Origin: Batkoa obscura
Lineage: Eukaryota; Entomophthoromycota; Entomophthoromycetes; Entomophthorales; Batkoaceae
Direction of reading: 5' to 3'
Assembly: GCA_030770535.1 (NCBI GenBank)
Contig: JASVEC010000002.1
Span: 310,001 to 374,000, forward strand
DNA length: 64,000 bases
Below are positions 11,196 to 22,273 of the stretch, in pieces; the stretch's first letter is position 1; each line of letters opens with the position of its first letter. A program made the translations under genes and the position numbers. The notes below the pieces were generated by a model. The model made no database searches and was not told where the DNA came from. It saw only the letters and a program-made list of their open reading frames with translations.

Positions 11196-11268
11196 TTTTG
11201 TATTTTTTGGTTTAATTTAATATAATTTATTAATCTTTTTGAATAGTTGCTATTGTATATTTTTTGTT

Positions 11269-11277
11269 GTATTTATA
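11269..11277 (-). promoter_or_regulatory. TATA box candidate of the homeodomain gene at 10803-11195
   Basis: TATAAATAC on the minus strand, about 75 bp before the ATG. The paralogue at 58151 has TATATAAAG at a similar distance. Confidence 0.5.
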
Positions 11278-13540
11278 CTTTTCTTTCACAGCTAGTCACT
11301 ATTAACACCATTATAAAATTGTGAAAAGAATAATTTTTTAAATAATTTAGATATTAGTTATGATTTAAACATGCTTTATTTCTTAATCTAACTGAGATTA
11401 ATAGTGAAAATAGGGAGTAATTACTTCTAATATTAACTTTTAGGCTAATCTGACAATTTTGGTATGGATTCCAATTTAAGCTATGCTTAATTTATCGCTT
11501 TGACGTTTTAGCTCATATATTCAAAAGAATAATGCGTCATTAGTCAGAGTTTTCCTCAATTGGTTACTACTAATCCCATTTTTGTACAATAAGTTTATTT
11601 CGTCTAAATTCCCATAATGGAAATTTGCTTTAAAAAAACCAATACTAATATATATATATTAATTATTATCCTAATATTTTTGTTCTATAGGGGTACGGGG
11701 GATTCGTACATACTTACATTTTCATTTAATTTAGAGCCTAAATACTCCCATGAAAATTAACTTTATATCCTTTACTGTGAAACATTGATCTTTTTTTACA
11801 CCTTGGAGTCCTATAAATAATAGACATTATAATTGTTTTTATATTAAAGCTCAACCGAATACACTAGATTCAAGTTAAAAAAGCCCCCGTAGCAACATCT
11901 CTATTTATTAATTTAGAAATATTAGTATTCAGCCAACTTAAAATTTAATTAGCATTAATTAGGTTATGATACAACTCACAATCATTATTTAATAGTTTTA
12001 TTAAACGTAAAATACCAAATATGTGTTCCAAATTCATTTCATTTTATATCACTATTAGCCTAAAGATACTTTGATACAAAAATAAATTTTAACTTTACAT
12101 AATCAATTATTATTTGCAGCAACTGACGCCCCGAATAGATAAAATAGTACATTTTCTGTAACGTTTTTTTAATTAAAAATAATAGTTTATTCTTTTTTTT
12201 GTTAATAAATAATTAGCCTAATCAAATTCCCTAAGATCCCTCTTTAATCATATGATATTATAGATTTTTAATTTTTCTTAACATTTGTCAAAACAGTGAG
12301 GAATTTGATAGATTCAATATAATTTAAATAATACCTTCATCATACCTATATTATAAGTTTTCATTTTACTTTATGTTTGTTTATTTAATCTAAAAGCATC
12401 AAGTTACATAAATGATGAATTTCATGAATAAAATTCTATAAATTGTTATAGTTTCTAAATAAAATAGCAAAATAAATAAACGCGGCTACTATTTTAAAAA
12501 TAAGTTTTTGTGTTGAGTATTTGAAAAAAGCTATATGGTCTCTGAATTTTTGGCTAATAGTTTATCCCAGTCAAATACATTTTAGAATGTTTAGCTTTAT
12601 TATAAAAATTGGAGTAAGATTATTTGGTAAGCAATTTTAGCTTAATAAGTATTTTAAAATATGTATTAAAAGCCTACTTGGTATCTTACTGACAAATAGC
12701 CGCAATTTACTAATAAACAACAGTTTGCTTTGTTAGCAACATGAACTATTGTAAACTATCAGGGTTTTAAGCTGAAGTGGTTGTCTCGGGACCCCACAGC
12801 TTAAAATTTATTTACAAGTATTTTTTTAGTAATACTTGAATAAATCCAGATTGCCCTTTGTAGTAAGAGAAATCTTCTACTCGCTTAATCAATAATATTC
12901 TTAAATAATTTAACCAGAAAAATACCCTTTAAATAATCATTTGTATAGTGCTCAATTTAGTTTAAAGTAAAAAGTATTAAAAAATAGTGTGTAGCTTAAA
13001 TCTATAGAAGATGCAAAGTATTTAATAAATTTATACAATATAGTTGCTTACTTTTTTAAATAACTGTTGTTATGAAAGAGATATAAAATCATTACTTATA
13101 CCTTTATATGCTTAGTCTAATGTTTTTGTTAAAATAAACATCCTACAGCTATTCAAAGCATTTTGTCTAATTAAAACATCATCAGTCAACCCCATTTTGA
13201 GCAAATAGAAATTGAATATGTATTTTTATCATTCTGAATATTAATATATAAGCGTTACTAAATATAATGGGGCATTTAAAGCTAGTACTGAAATAAAAAA
13301 AATAGCAATTTGTAAGTTTGATTTTCTATTAATAAATTTAAATTCCAGACATCGAGATTTTGTATCAAATATTTACAATAAACTTAGAATAATCTGGCAA
13401 ACTAAGTCACTATAACACATATTTAAATTAAATATTTTAATTTGCTTTTAAACGGCATGAATAAGCGTATACAACCATAAGTTTTTGATTTACCAGAGCA
13501 CAATGATATTTAATATTATTATAGACAAAGGACAAGATGG
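11278..13540. other. Gene desert upstream of the first homeodomain gene
   Basis: More than 2 kb of AT-rich sequence with no supported gene, RNA or repeat. It could hold regulatory DNA for the homeodomain gene, but I see no recurrent motif to support that. Confidence 0.45.
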
Positions 13541-13740
13541 TAAAGCTATTGAAATTTGATCTCAATGATTATAAAGTTTAAGATTGTTGATACTTTGTAT
13601 ATTAAGTTTGTATGTTAAAATCTATTAAACTGATGAACCCAAAATTAGACATTTGCATGAAATTAATATAGCCAAAAAGAATTTATTATAATTGCTTTTT
13701 AATAATATTAAGCTAAATAAGTAGCCGAAGTGTTATTGTG
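13540..13740 (+). pseudogene. Possible short remnant of the propeller family
   Basis: Around 13633-13715 one frame reads EPKIRHLHEIN...LLFNNIKLNK, which aligns loosely with KEMKTIHESN...FINNNKLYFF of the intact paralogue, and KLLKFDL precedes it. The match is short and stop-ridden, so it could be chance in AT-rich DNA. Confidence 0.3.
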
Positions 13741-13976
13741 ACTAAAGAATTCCTTTTTAGAAAAAAAATTAAAAAAGTATTGAATTAGGCTAATAAAAAA
13801 CAATCTTACATAATCAAGTTGTTAAAAATAATATTATGTTAGCTTTTTAAATCGAAACGTTAACGTCTATTGACACTTATTGGTTTTATTTAATATATAG
13901 TATATATTTATTGAGCAAAATTTATCTATACTTTTTATTAATGCTTGATTTCATTGTATAAATATTTACGATATTA

Positions 13977-14077
13977 TATGTGGATTTTTTGGTTTCATTA
14001 CTTTTTTCATTTTTAAGCGCCATTTGAGCGAAAAGATTGCTAGTAAAATTGCTAAATGAAAAAATATATCTCCATAT
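13977..14077 (+). mobile_element. MITE-like element copy 4
   Basis: TATGTGGATTTTTTGGTTTCATTAC at left with AATATATCTCCATA at right. The core TTTTTAAGCGCCATTTGAGCG is clear. It lies between genes. Confidence 0.8.
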
Positions 14078-16174
14078 TAATGAAAAGTTAGTGGCTTGAG
14101 CTATATTCCTAAGGAGAAATAATAAAGCTAAATATAACCTCAGATAAAATGATGAAACTGAATTCCTAATTTTGGATTTTTTAATTTTTTGATTTTTCAA
14201 AATAAACATTATAATTAGCCTTTCTCTGTTTCTATTAAGACATAGCTCATAAATCAAACATTATTTTTTGATAGGATATCATCAGTATTTATATTAGTTA
14301 GTTCTAAAAGCTGTTTTCGTTTGATTGTTTAGCTTTTTACACTATTTTCTACTCAAACAGTCATTGTTTTTTATGTTACTGATACTTAATTCAAAACCTA
14401 AAGCTTTATGTAAGTACTGGTTAAAAGCTAATATATAGAGGTATCTGAATTAGTTTCAGAATTTACCTAGAAATTAATTAGAATTTTAAGTTTTCAAAGT
14501 TGTAAGTTTTTAATGTATAATTGAATTTAAAAAGCTTGAAATTAAATGAAAAATTTAGCTTAAAAGACCTATTGTTCTATTATTTAAATAATCACTTTTT
14601 TCAATTATGTTTTATACTATTTTTATTAAATATTTAATAGATGTATAATATACAAATATATAGCTATTTAAGTTCATTTTTATTAAAATAAGAATAAGAT
14701 GCAAGTTTTTGTAACTAAAATTCAAAATGGAATTTTTAAAAGTTTTAACATAGCAAAGAAAAGCACATTATATAAACATTGTAGTTCATTTACACTAATT
14801 TTAATAACTGTTTATAATAATAAACTTAGCTGTGAAATATCGCTTTTTCAGCTCCATGATTGATTATAACATAATAAGCACTTAAGTTGTTGTGTTCCCG
14901 AGTTTAGAGAAAATCAATTCCACGTTCTTAGTTTGATTTACTATGAGAATTTCTAGCTCCATTACAAAGAGTATTATCTTCTCATTTTGATATTTATACT
15001 TTTCAGAATATAAAAGAGTTTACAGAGTATAGCTGTTCGAGGCTTCTTAACTGAATTATTCCCTGATATCTCGAACATTTAATAAAGCCACTAAGTTTCC
15101 TTAATAGTATTTTACATAGATTTTACATTAATATTGTCTATTCTATCTGTCTTATATAGCTTGTAACCTATTACGTGCTATTTCTCATAATGCAAGTCTA
15201 TCTTAGTCACATAAACTAAGACCTTTGGACTTATAGTGTAGTCAACCCAGTAATAGCTGTTCTTGACTCCAAACCCTGAGTACCAGATTTCACAACATTA
15301 AAATAATTTATTTATTTGATAGTAAATCTGCAATGTTGGCTATAAAGCAGTCAACAATAAATATCTCTCAATGAAGTTTTATAAGAACGCGTATTTATTT
15401 ACATAATACAACTTTGATTAATATTAACATGTATATTATATTAGCAAAAGTCTTGCTAATCCGGGAATTTTCTACTAAATTTAATAGAAATTTTGCTAAT
15501 CTACAATATAGATTATAATAAAACAATTTGAAGCTATCTTGGGTACCTTTACTACTTAATAAAGATTTTATTTTCATAGAATTTTAAGCAAAATTTTTAA
15601 AACATAAAATATTTAAATTAAATAAAAAATGAACCTAATTCGGATATCCCCGTATAGTATCTCTGTAAATTATCCCAAAGTATGAATGCTTTTCAATTGC
15701 TAGTTATTGAGAAACTAACGTCTAGAGTTTAGTGTTTAAATTTTTGGGACAATTCTTAGAGACACTCTATTATTCCAAACTTTAGTCTATTTTAATGTCG
15801 ACTTATAAAAAATATAAACAATTAACTTTTAAAAGTCTTATTATATGTGAAAATTCCGAAACATAATTGAATACTGAAGAGTAAAATATGCTCAACTATA
15901 AAATTGTAGTAAAAGTGTTGTATTAGTTTACCATATATACTAAGCTTATTGATATATATGAGATAGAAACATCTGATAGAAAGGTACGAGTTTTCATAGC
16001 ATTCGTCGTATTTTCAGCTATTTCTAAGGTAATTTTAGAGCTATATGACTGACTGGCATAGAAAGCAGATTGATTTACTAAAATTATCATCAGTCTTTGC
16101 AAATTAGCAAAACATGTTTGTAACATTGGCGAGCCCAGTAGTTCCCTTGGTCAATCATTCATTCGAATACATAA
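14078..16174. other. AT-rich intergenic sequence
   Basis: Short open frames here (for example around 15395-15577 and 15923-16126) have AT-driven composition, no domain and no paralogue in the window. Nothing else is recognised. Confidence 0.45.
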
Positions 16175-16277
16175 TATGGGGATGTTTTTTTATCTCGTTA
16201 CTTTTCCATTTTTTAAGTGCTATTTGAGTGGAAAAATTGTTAGTAAAATTCTTAAACAAAAAATAGATCCTCATATA
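16175..16277 (+). mobile_element. MITE-like element copy 5, well preserved
   Basis: TATGGGGATGTTTTTTTATC at left and AAATAGATCCTCATA at right, with hairpin TTTTCCA/TGGAAAAA around TTTTTTAAGTGCTATTTGAG. Confidence 0.85.
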
Positions 16278-17027
16278 GTATAATAATAATCTTAAATCAC
16301 AAATCAGTTTCCACTTATACTCATGCAATCATTTAATAAAATCTCTACCAATTGAATTGTGTTAAAGTATCTAATTCCTGTGCGATATATGAATGGTTCT
16401 TGTGTATAAAATCTAAACAAGTTTTTATAGAAAAATGTGTTTTCTATTCTTTCTTCATCCTTTCTGATTTGATGCTTTAATCCCCCCTTTTGTTTTTAAA
16501 AATACTATAGATTTATACTCTAAATTTGTCTTAAAATATAGGGAATTTATAGCCCATTTGTATATGCGCTATATAATTAAACAGTATTTAAATATAATGC
16601 AGACGATATTTGCTTTATTGATGAACATAAAATTCATGAAGATTCTACAATTCTTTTGTGAAGAATATTGAAAATCAGTTACTCCAATTAAGTGAAAAAC
16701 TCCTTTATAATTATTGACTTTTGAAAGCTTAGCATTAAAATATTGTGATGTTGTCAACATACGATAAAAGAAAGTTAGAAATCGATCTCACATAATGAAG
16801 CGTGACAAGTAAACTTGGATATATAACTTTACCCATTATATTAAAGGGCAAATTTATTAGACTATAATCTAATCAGCAATCCAGTTAAAATATGAATAGT
16901 GTTTGGTATATTTTAGCAATTGAAAATGCTTTTTAGTGTATTGTATTATGTGTTATATTTTTATTTTACATGATAAGAAGTCAAAATAAAATTAATCAAA
17001 TCTACATTACAAATTATTTATAACATA
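16278..17027. other. Intergenic region 3' of the first chitin deacetylase
   Basis: AT-rich and no supported gene. It carries the presumed 3' untranslated region of the minus-strand deacetylase gene near 16980-17027. Confidence 0.45.
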
Positions 17028-17987
17028 TTAATTACGTTTTGGAATAGAGGTAGGTTTACATTTACGAGAACCATGAGGTTTTGGTGTAATAACTTCATAT
17101 TTTTCACCTTGGGGTTTACCTTGGTTTAAAGGAACAGATTGAGTAGATGTACTGGATGGAGTAGATGTACTGGATAGAGATGTACTGGATGGAGTAGATG
17201 TACTGGACGGAGTAGATGTACTGGATGTAGTAGATGTACTGGATGTAGTAGATGTACTGGATGGAGTAGATGTAATAGATGGAGTAGCTTGGGAATCCCT
17301 ATAGGCTGGGCCCTTTCTTAAACATTCTTCGACAGTAACAAACCTGAAATTTTTAGAACGAACTAAATCAATGATTTCTCCAATTTTAGCTACTGAAGGG
17401 TTAGTCAAGTCATGCTGTAAAGAGATAAAAGATTGGGATTCAACTCCTGGGGCATTCATAGCATCTTTGAAAGCGTCAAAAATCTTTTGTGGTGCAGTAT
17501 CTCTATGTTTCCAGTCGTTACTATCTAAATTAACTCCAACTTGAACATAATCCATTCCTTTCAATAAAGCATTTACTGCATCATTAGATGCAAGGTATGG
17601 GCTTCTCATATATCTCACTTTCTTTCCAATAGTTTTCTCAAGGACGTCTTCGGTCTTTTTCATTTCATTTTTTACTTCTTCAGGAGATAAAGAAGTGAGT
17701 GAAGGATGGGTCCAAGTATGAGAAGCGATTTGGTGGCCTTCATCAAAAGCACGTTTAGCAATCACTTTGTGATCCTCAGATTCAAGGTTAGAACCAATAT
17801 AGAAAAAAGTAGCTTTAACACCTTTCACCTTCAATATATCCAACATTTCACCAGTATAGTCTGTAACACCATCATCAAAAGTTAAAGCAAATACACCATT
17901 TTGGGTACATTTGGAAATAGACTGTGAACTAATGGATTGGAAGATAGAACTAATGAGTAATAGAGGAGTAATAGTAAAGAACTTCAT
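17028..17987 (-). CDS. Secreted chitin/polysaccharide deacetylase (CE4, NodB domain)
   Basis: 319 aa, ATG start. Removes acetyl groups from chitin or related cell-wall glycan. A signal peptide spans about residues 1-21. The NodB domain shows all expected motifs: TFDDG with D38/D39, metal ligands H90 and H94 in SHTWTH, RSPY with R128, a NLDSNDW block and LQHDL near the domain end. A low-complexity Ser/Thr/Pro tail (STSTPS-type units, about 17150-17285) follows, likely O-glycosylated. It ends in a basic KPHGSRKCKPTSIPKRN with no GPI signal, so secreted or wall-bound. No intron. A TATA box candidate lies about 90 bp upstream. The paralogue at 21455-22159 shares residue numbering through the catalytic core, showing recent tandem duplication. 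Confidence 0.93.
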   Translation of the reverse strand: MKFFTITPLLLISSIFQSISSQSISKCTQNGVFALTFDDGVTDYTGEMLDILKVKGVKATFFYIGSNLESEDHKVIAKRAFDEGHQIASHTWTHPSLTSLSPEEVKNEMKKTEDVLEKTIGKKVRYMRSPYLASNDAVNALLKGMDYVQVGVNLDSNDWKHRDTAPQKIFDAFKDAMNAPGVESQSFISLQHDLTNPSVAKIGEIIDLVRSKNFRFVTVEECLRKGPAYRDSQATPSITSTPSSTSTTSSTSTTSSTSTPSSTSTPSSTSLSSTSTPSSTSTQSVPLNQGKPQGEKYEVITPKPHGSRKCKPTSIPKRN

Positions 17988-18073
17988 GATTTAGATTAAG
18001 GATGCTAATAGTGATATGTTAAAAGAAATTAATTAATAAATGATTTCCAAAGGAAAATAGTGCTCGGTATAGC

Positions 18074-18081
18074 TATTTATA
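18074..18081 (-). promoter_or_regulatory. TATA box candidate of the first chitin deacetylase
   Basis: TATAAATA on the minus strand, about 87-94 bp before the ATG at 17987. The second deacetylase has TATAAAAA at a comparable place. Confidence 0.55.
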
Positions 18082-20603
18082 CTATATTGATGTGATTAAA
18101 AATGTTACAATTATATATAACTCTAGAAATACCAATCAAATTTAGTACATATTGGTACAGAATATTATTTATTTATGCACAGGAAAATTAATAATTATAT
18201 CCCTGTTAAGGAAGAGTTATTTGGACAAAAAGATAAAACTAAAGCCATAATTAAATAGATAAAGTATATTTTTATATCAACTAGTGAGTAGCTAGTTCTA
18301 AGTGTAATCCTTGAGAATTTATTAATAAAAAGAATACCATACTTTAGGTTTATTGATAAAACCAGACTCCTTTAATATGTTCACAGTTTTAAAGATGACA
18401 AGCATATTAAGTCCCATTTTAGGTGAAAAGACAATGTTCTACATACTTTCAACATAAATAAGGTTTAAGTTATGTATGAAAAACATGCTGCCTAAGTGTG
18501 TTCTTGAAAGGCCCCATTTAAAGTGGTACATAATCTTCGAAATTCTCGTCTTTAGTATTTCCCACATATTATCCAATAAAACAACATTAAAAATACTCAT
18601 AAAAATATATTCTTTAAGAATGGTATGATGCTTCAGAGAACTTTTATTTGAGCAATCATATAAGGTTTATTTTGATGATATCTTATGATAGTATATACCA
18701 CAAGCCAACACTATTTGGTGATTATATGGTTTTCAAGTGACATAATCTATTCTCATATGAACTTTTCTTTTATTATTTATATAAACTGCGAAATATCTTT
18801 GAGAACTTAAATAATGTATAACTTAAATCAAAACCACTTGAAAATTTAATCCAATAGCATATCCCTGGCATTTGTTCCCATTGCCTAAATTAATAAAATA
18901 TTGAAGGCAATTGATTAAGTTATAATTTTTACTATTTTCAGAACGTATGTTTTTCGAAAACTGTTGGTGTCTTTTTCAATGATATTGGACTTTTCACTTA
19001 TGATATTACAAGCTATCATAAATATGGGATTATTATCATGAATTTTTGTTTAAAGGTATACCTAAATTTAATAAAGCAAAAGCATGATAACCAAAGGAAT
19101 ATATTACAGTAAAAGTAAATCAATAAACATCCAAACTCTAAATAAGCTTTTTGATATTAAATCATTTTAAAGTAGTATATCAAAAATTAAGAGCTTAAAC
19201 CAGGTACTGAGATAGGAATATTTTCTTCAAATATTTAGTTAAATCACAACCTTACTGAGTAAATACCAAGTTAGCATTATTATTCGCTAAAGTCTTTAGA
19301 GAATTCTGACTTGAAATAAGATACCGTCTAACGTTGATAAAAAATATTATTTATAGTCATAGAGCTATCTTTATTAGATAATGATATTAAACCCTTAGTA
19401 AAGTGGTGGTATATACCCTTATAAAAAGTACACATTAAATAGGGTAACAACAGTGAAAGTAGTTAGATACCAGGTTGGTTATGTTTGAAAAAAGCAGGGA
19501 AGAAATAATTCAATTGGGTCGTAGTAGGCATTTAAGAATAACATTAAATTTCAAATAAGTTAGTAGGTTAAAAGCAATCAATTTGAAAGAGCTTTTATCC
19601 TTACCTGAACTGGAAAGTGCCTTGCTTCATATAAAGAACCATAATAAGATAACAATAAAAAGAGGAACTAGCAACAAAAGGTGGATTCCAAAGAGATAAA
19701 GGCAAAAGTAAGAAAAGAGAAAGGAATTAGAGTTACGGAAAAGCTTTGAGGTGAAAGAACAGGATAGTTATTTACCATTGAAACCCTTGTATCAAGAGAG
19801 GCAAGATTAAGAAACTTGATTCCTGTTGATAAGATTTTCAATTTGCCAAAAACTAAGAAAAATCCTTTGGAATGAGAGAGTAGCATTCATATAGAATTAC
19901 AAAAGTAGTTTTAAAGATATGACTTAAATTTCAATAAGAGTTGAAATTAATATATCATAAATATAGTGATTTTTACATATGAAAAATTTATAAAACATCT
20001 GTTATGTGATTTTTATATTTTGTTATAAATCAATTTAAAAGTAAAATAGTTACTACAAAATAAAATAAACTTAAAAGCTGTTACATTTAAAACCACATTT
20101 TTATGATTGAATTTTTTAAAGTATTTTAAGATTTCATTATATGACCTTAATTATATTTAATTGTCACTTTTTAAAATAAGTTACTCTAAAACGGCTTTAT
20201 TTTAAGTTGTTTTATATATGTATATTGTCATATGTTTAACAAAGTGTTTGAACTTTTCCAAATATTTGAACATATTAACTATTTTTTCCTTTTTACCAAG
20301 ATAATTGCATAGTTTTATCTTACAACTAGCGAATTCTGAACAAGTATTTTAGACTTTTATAAAGGTCTGACATTAATAAAATTTTGAAAATATTATAAGG
20401 CTTGGTAATAGAGGTTTTGGGTAGCTCACGTTTATTCTGAAGTAAAAAGATTTTAACAGTCGAGATACTGACACTACTTTCGTAAAATATCTAATCATCC
20501 TTTTAAATACATTAAGTTAAGTAGTGCTAAACTTTATAACTCTAAGGATTTGGCCTCTAGCTATTTATTTACCTCAGTTTTAGTTTTTTAAATCTAAATA
20601 TTA
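18082..20603. other. Intergenic region between the two deacetylase genes
   Basis: Over 2.5 kb with no supported gene. Segments at about 19450-19890 are slightly less AT-rich and translate to charged, protein-like blocks broken by stops, so an old pseudogene is possible. I could not tie them to a family. Confidence 0.4.
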
Positions 20604-20704
20604 TATGCGGTGTTTTTTGGCTTTATCACTTTTCTATCTTTTAAGTGCTATTCGTGCAGAAAAATTGTTAGTAAAGTTCTTAAACAGAAAAATATATTCT
20701 CCTG
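20604..20704 (+). mobile_element. MITE-like element copy 6
   Basis: TATGCGGTGTTTTTTGGCTTTATCAC at left and AAAAATATATTCTCCTG at right. The core is recognisable and the right terminus diverged. About 200 bp from an inverted copy at 20902. Confidence 0.75.
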
Positions 20705-20901
20705 TTTTATTTTTAGAGTATTAATGCTATTTGTAATAAAATTCAATTTTGATAGTTTTCAATAAATTAGTAGTTGATTATGTAAGGTTTTTTCCTTTTG
20801 ATATGTATAAAGTATTTACAACTAATGGTATCATAAATATAATTTTCTATAAAATGTATATTAATTAAACGTATGTTATAAATTTAACCACTTTTTCCAA
20901 A

Positions 20902-21004
20902 TAATGGGAATGTATTTTTTTGTTTAAGAATTTACCAAAAATCTTTTCGCTCAAATAACGCTTAAAAATGGAAAAAGTAATGAAATAAAAAAAAACATCC
21001 CCAA
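20902..21004 (-). mobile_element. MITE-like element copy 7, inverted relative to copy 6
   Basis: Reads TAATGGGAATGTATTTTTTTG at left and AAAAACATCCCCAATT at right. The core CAAATAACGCTTAAAAATGGAAAAAG identifies the family. It lies about 170 bp 3' of the second deacetylase tail. Confidence 0.8.
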
Positions 21005-21174
21005 TTATTATCGAGAAAGGTTTGTACAAATACCATAAAGGCTATTTGAAAGACTATAAACATCCAACCAAAGACATTGATATCTTACTATATTAAAGTA
21101 TATGTATTAACTTATATAAAAACAATTTAAACAATCCAAAAACAAAAGTATGATAAACTAAACTTTAATTACGG

Positions 21175-22159
21175 CTAACAAATACTTGTAATAGAAGTTG
21201 GTAACCCTTTAGGATGCGGTTTATGAGTTTGAGTTGGTCTGCTATGTTTACAATAGTTAAGTTTTCTTAATCGGATCTCCTTCGTCTCATCTTCACTGCA
21301 ATCATTGTTAGCTTGAGAGTCCTCAAGTGCTAGAAAAGCTTGCTCCTGAGAAGTAGCTTATTATTGAACAACACCTTGTTCTTGAGTAACTAAAGCATCG
21401 ACACCAGCCTGAAATTGAGGAACATTTTGTTCTTGAATTACTTGAACAGAGGGACTAAGTAAAAAAATCTCTATAAGCAGGTCCTTTGTCCAAACATTCT
21501 TCCGAAGTAACAAATCTAAAGTTTTTAGAACGAACTAAATCAATGATTTCGCCAATTTTAGCTACTTTAGGGTCCGTTAAATCATGTTGTAGAGAGATAA
21601 ATGATTGAGTATTAACATCGACTGTTTTCATAGTATCATCAATTATTGAGAAAATTCTATCTGGGTCAATATCTTTCACTTTCCAATCAAAGGTATCTAA
21701 ATTAACGCCAACTTGAATATAATCCATCCCTCTTAAGATATTATCAACTGCTTCACTAGAATCTAAAAATGGATTTCTCATATATCGGACTTTCTTTCCA
21801 ATAGCTTCCTCAATATTATCCTCTGTTTTTTGCATTTCTTCTTTTACTTTTCCAGCAGATAATTTTGATAACTCAGGATGACTCCAAGTGTGGGAAGCAA
21901 TCTGATGACCTTCATCAAAAGCACGTTTAGCTGTTTTTTTCTGTTTATCGGATTCTAAGTTAGAACCAATATAAAAGAAAGTAGCCTTAACGCCTTTTTC
22001 TTTTAAGATATCTAGCATCTGTTCGCTATATTGAGTTACACCATCATCAAAAGTTAAAGCAAATACACCATTTTGAGTACATTGAGTAATCATCTGGGAG
22101 GTTACAATCTGTAAGAAGGAGTCGACAAAGATCACAAAGAATAAGCTAACGAATTTCAT
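21175..22159 (-). CDS. Secreted chitin/polysaccharide deacetylase, C-terminal tail out of frame
   Basis: The open frame 21455-22159 encodes 234 aa: signal peptide (about 1-21), TFDDG with D38/D39, H90 and H94 in SHTWSH, RNPF in place of RSPY, and LQHDL. The catalytic core is therefore complete and probably active. The frame stops right after GPAYRDFFT, where the paralogue continues into its tail. Past a run of seven T on the coding strand, a second frame continues (VIQEQNVPQFQAGVDALVTQ...) to TAG at 21175, interrupted by a double stop at about 21361. It ends with THKPHPKGLPTSIT, similar to the paralogue end. So the tail has been lost by a homopolymer slip and stops, unless the assembly is wrong at the T-run. 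Its tail is Gln-rich rather than Ser/Thr-rich. Confidence 0.88.
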
Positions 22160-22265
22160 TTTTTAATTAGTCAATAATTAGAGTTAAATTTATTACAAAG
22201 TAGTATCAATCAATCAACAATTAATAGAAAATATTCTATGGTATTATTGAGGTGGGATCCGAGGG

Positions 22266-22273
22266 TTTTTATA
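22266..22273 (-). promoter_or_regulatory. TATA box candidate of the second chitin deacetylase
   Basis: TATAAAAA on the minus strand, about 107-114 bp before the ATG at 22159. Confidence 0.55.

Noticed and set aside
13540-13740. Full-length ninth propeller copy around 13.5 kb
   Set aside because: Only a short, stop-filled similarity is visible; kept as a low-confidence remnant only.
17150-17285. CRISPR-like or minisatellite array
   Set aside because: It is the in-frame Ser/Thr-rich tail of the chitin deacetylase (TCC/ACT codon repeats), not spacer-separated repeats.
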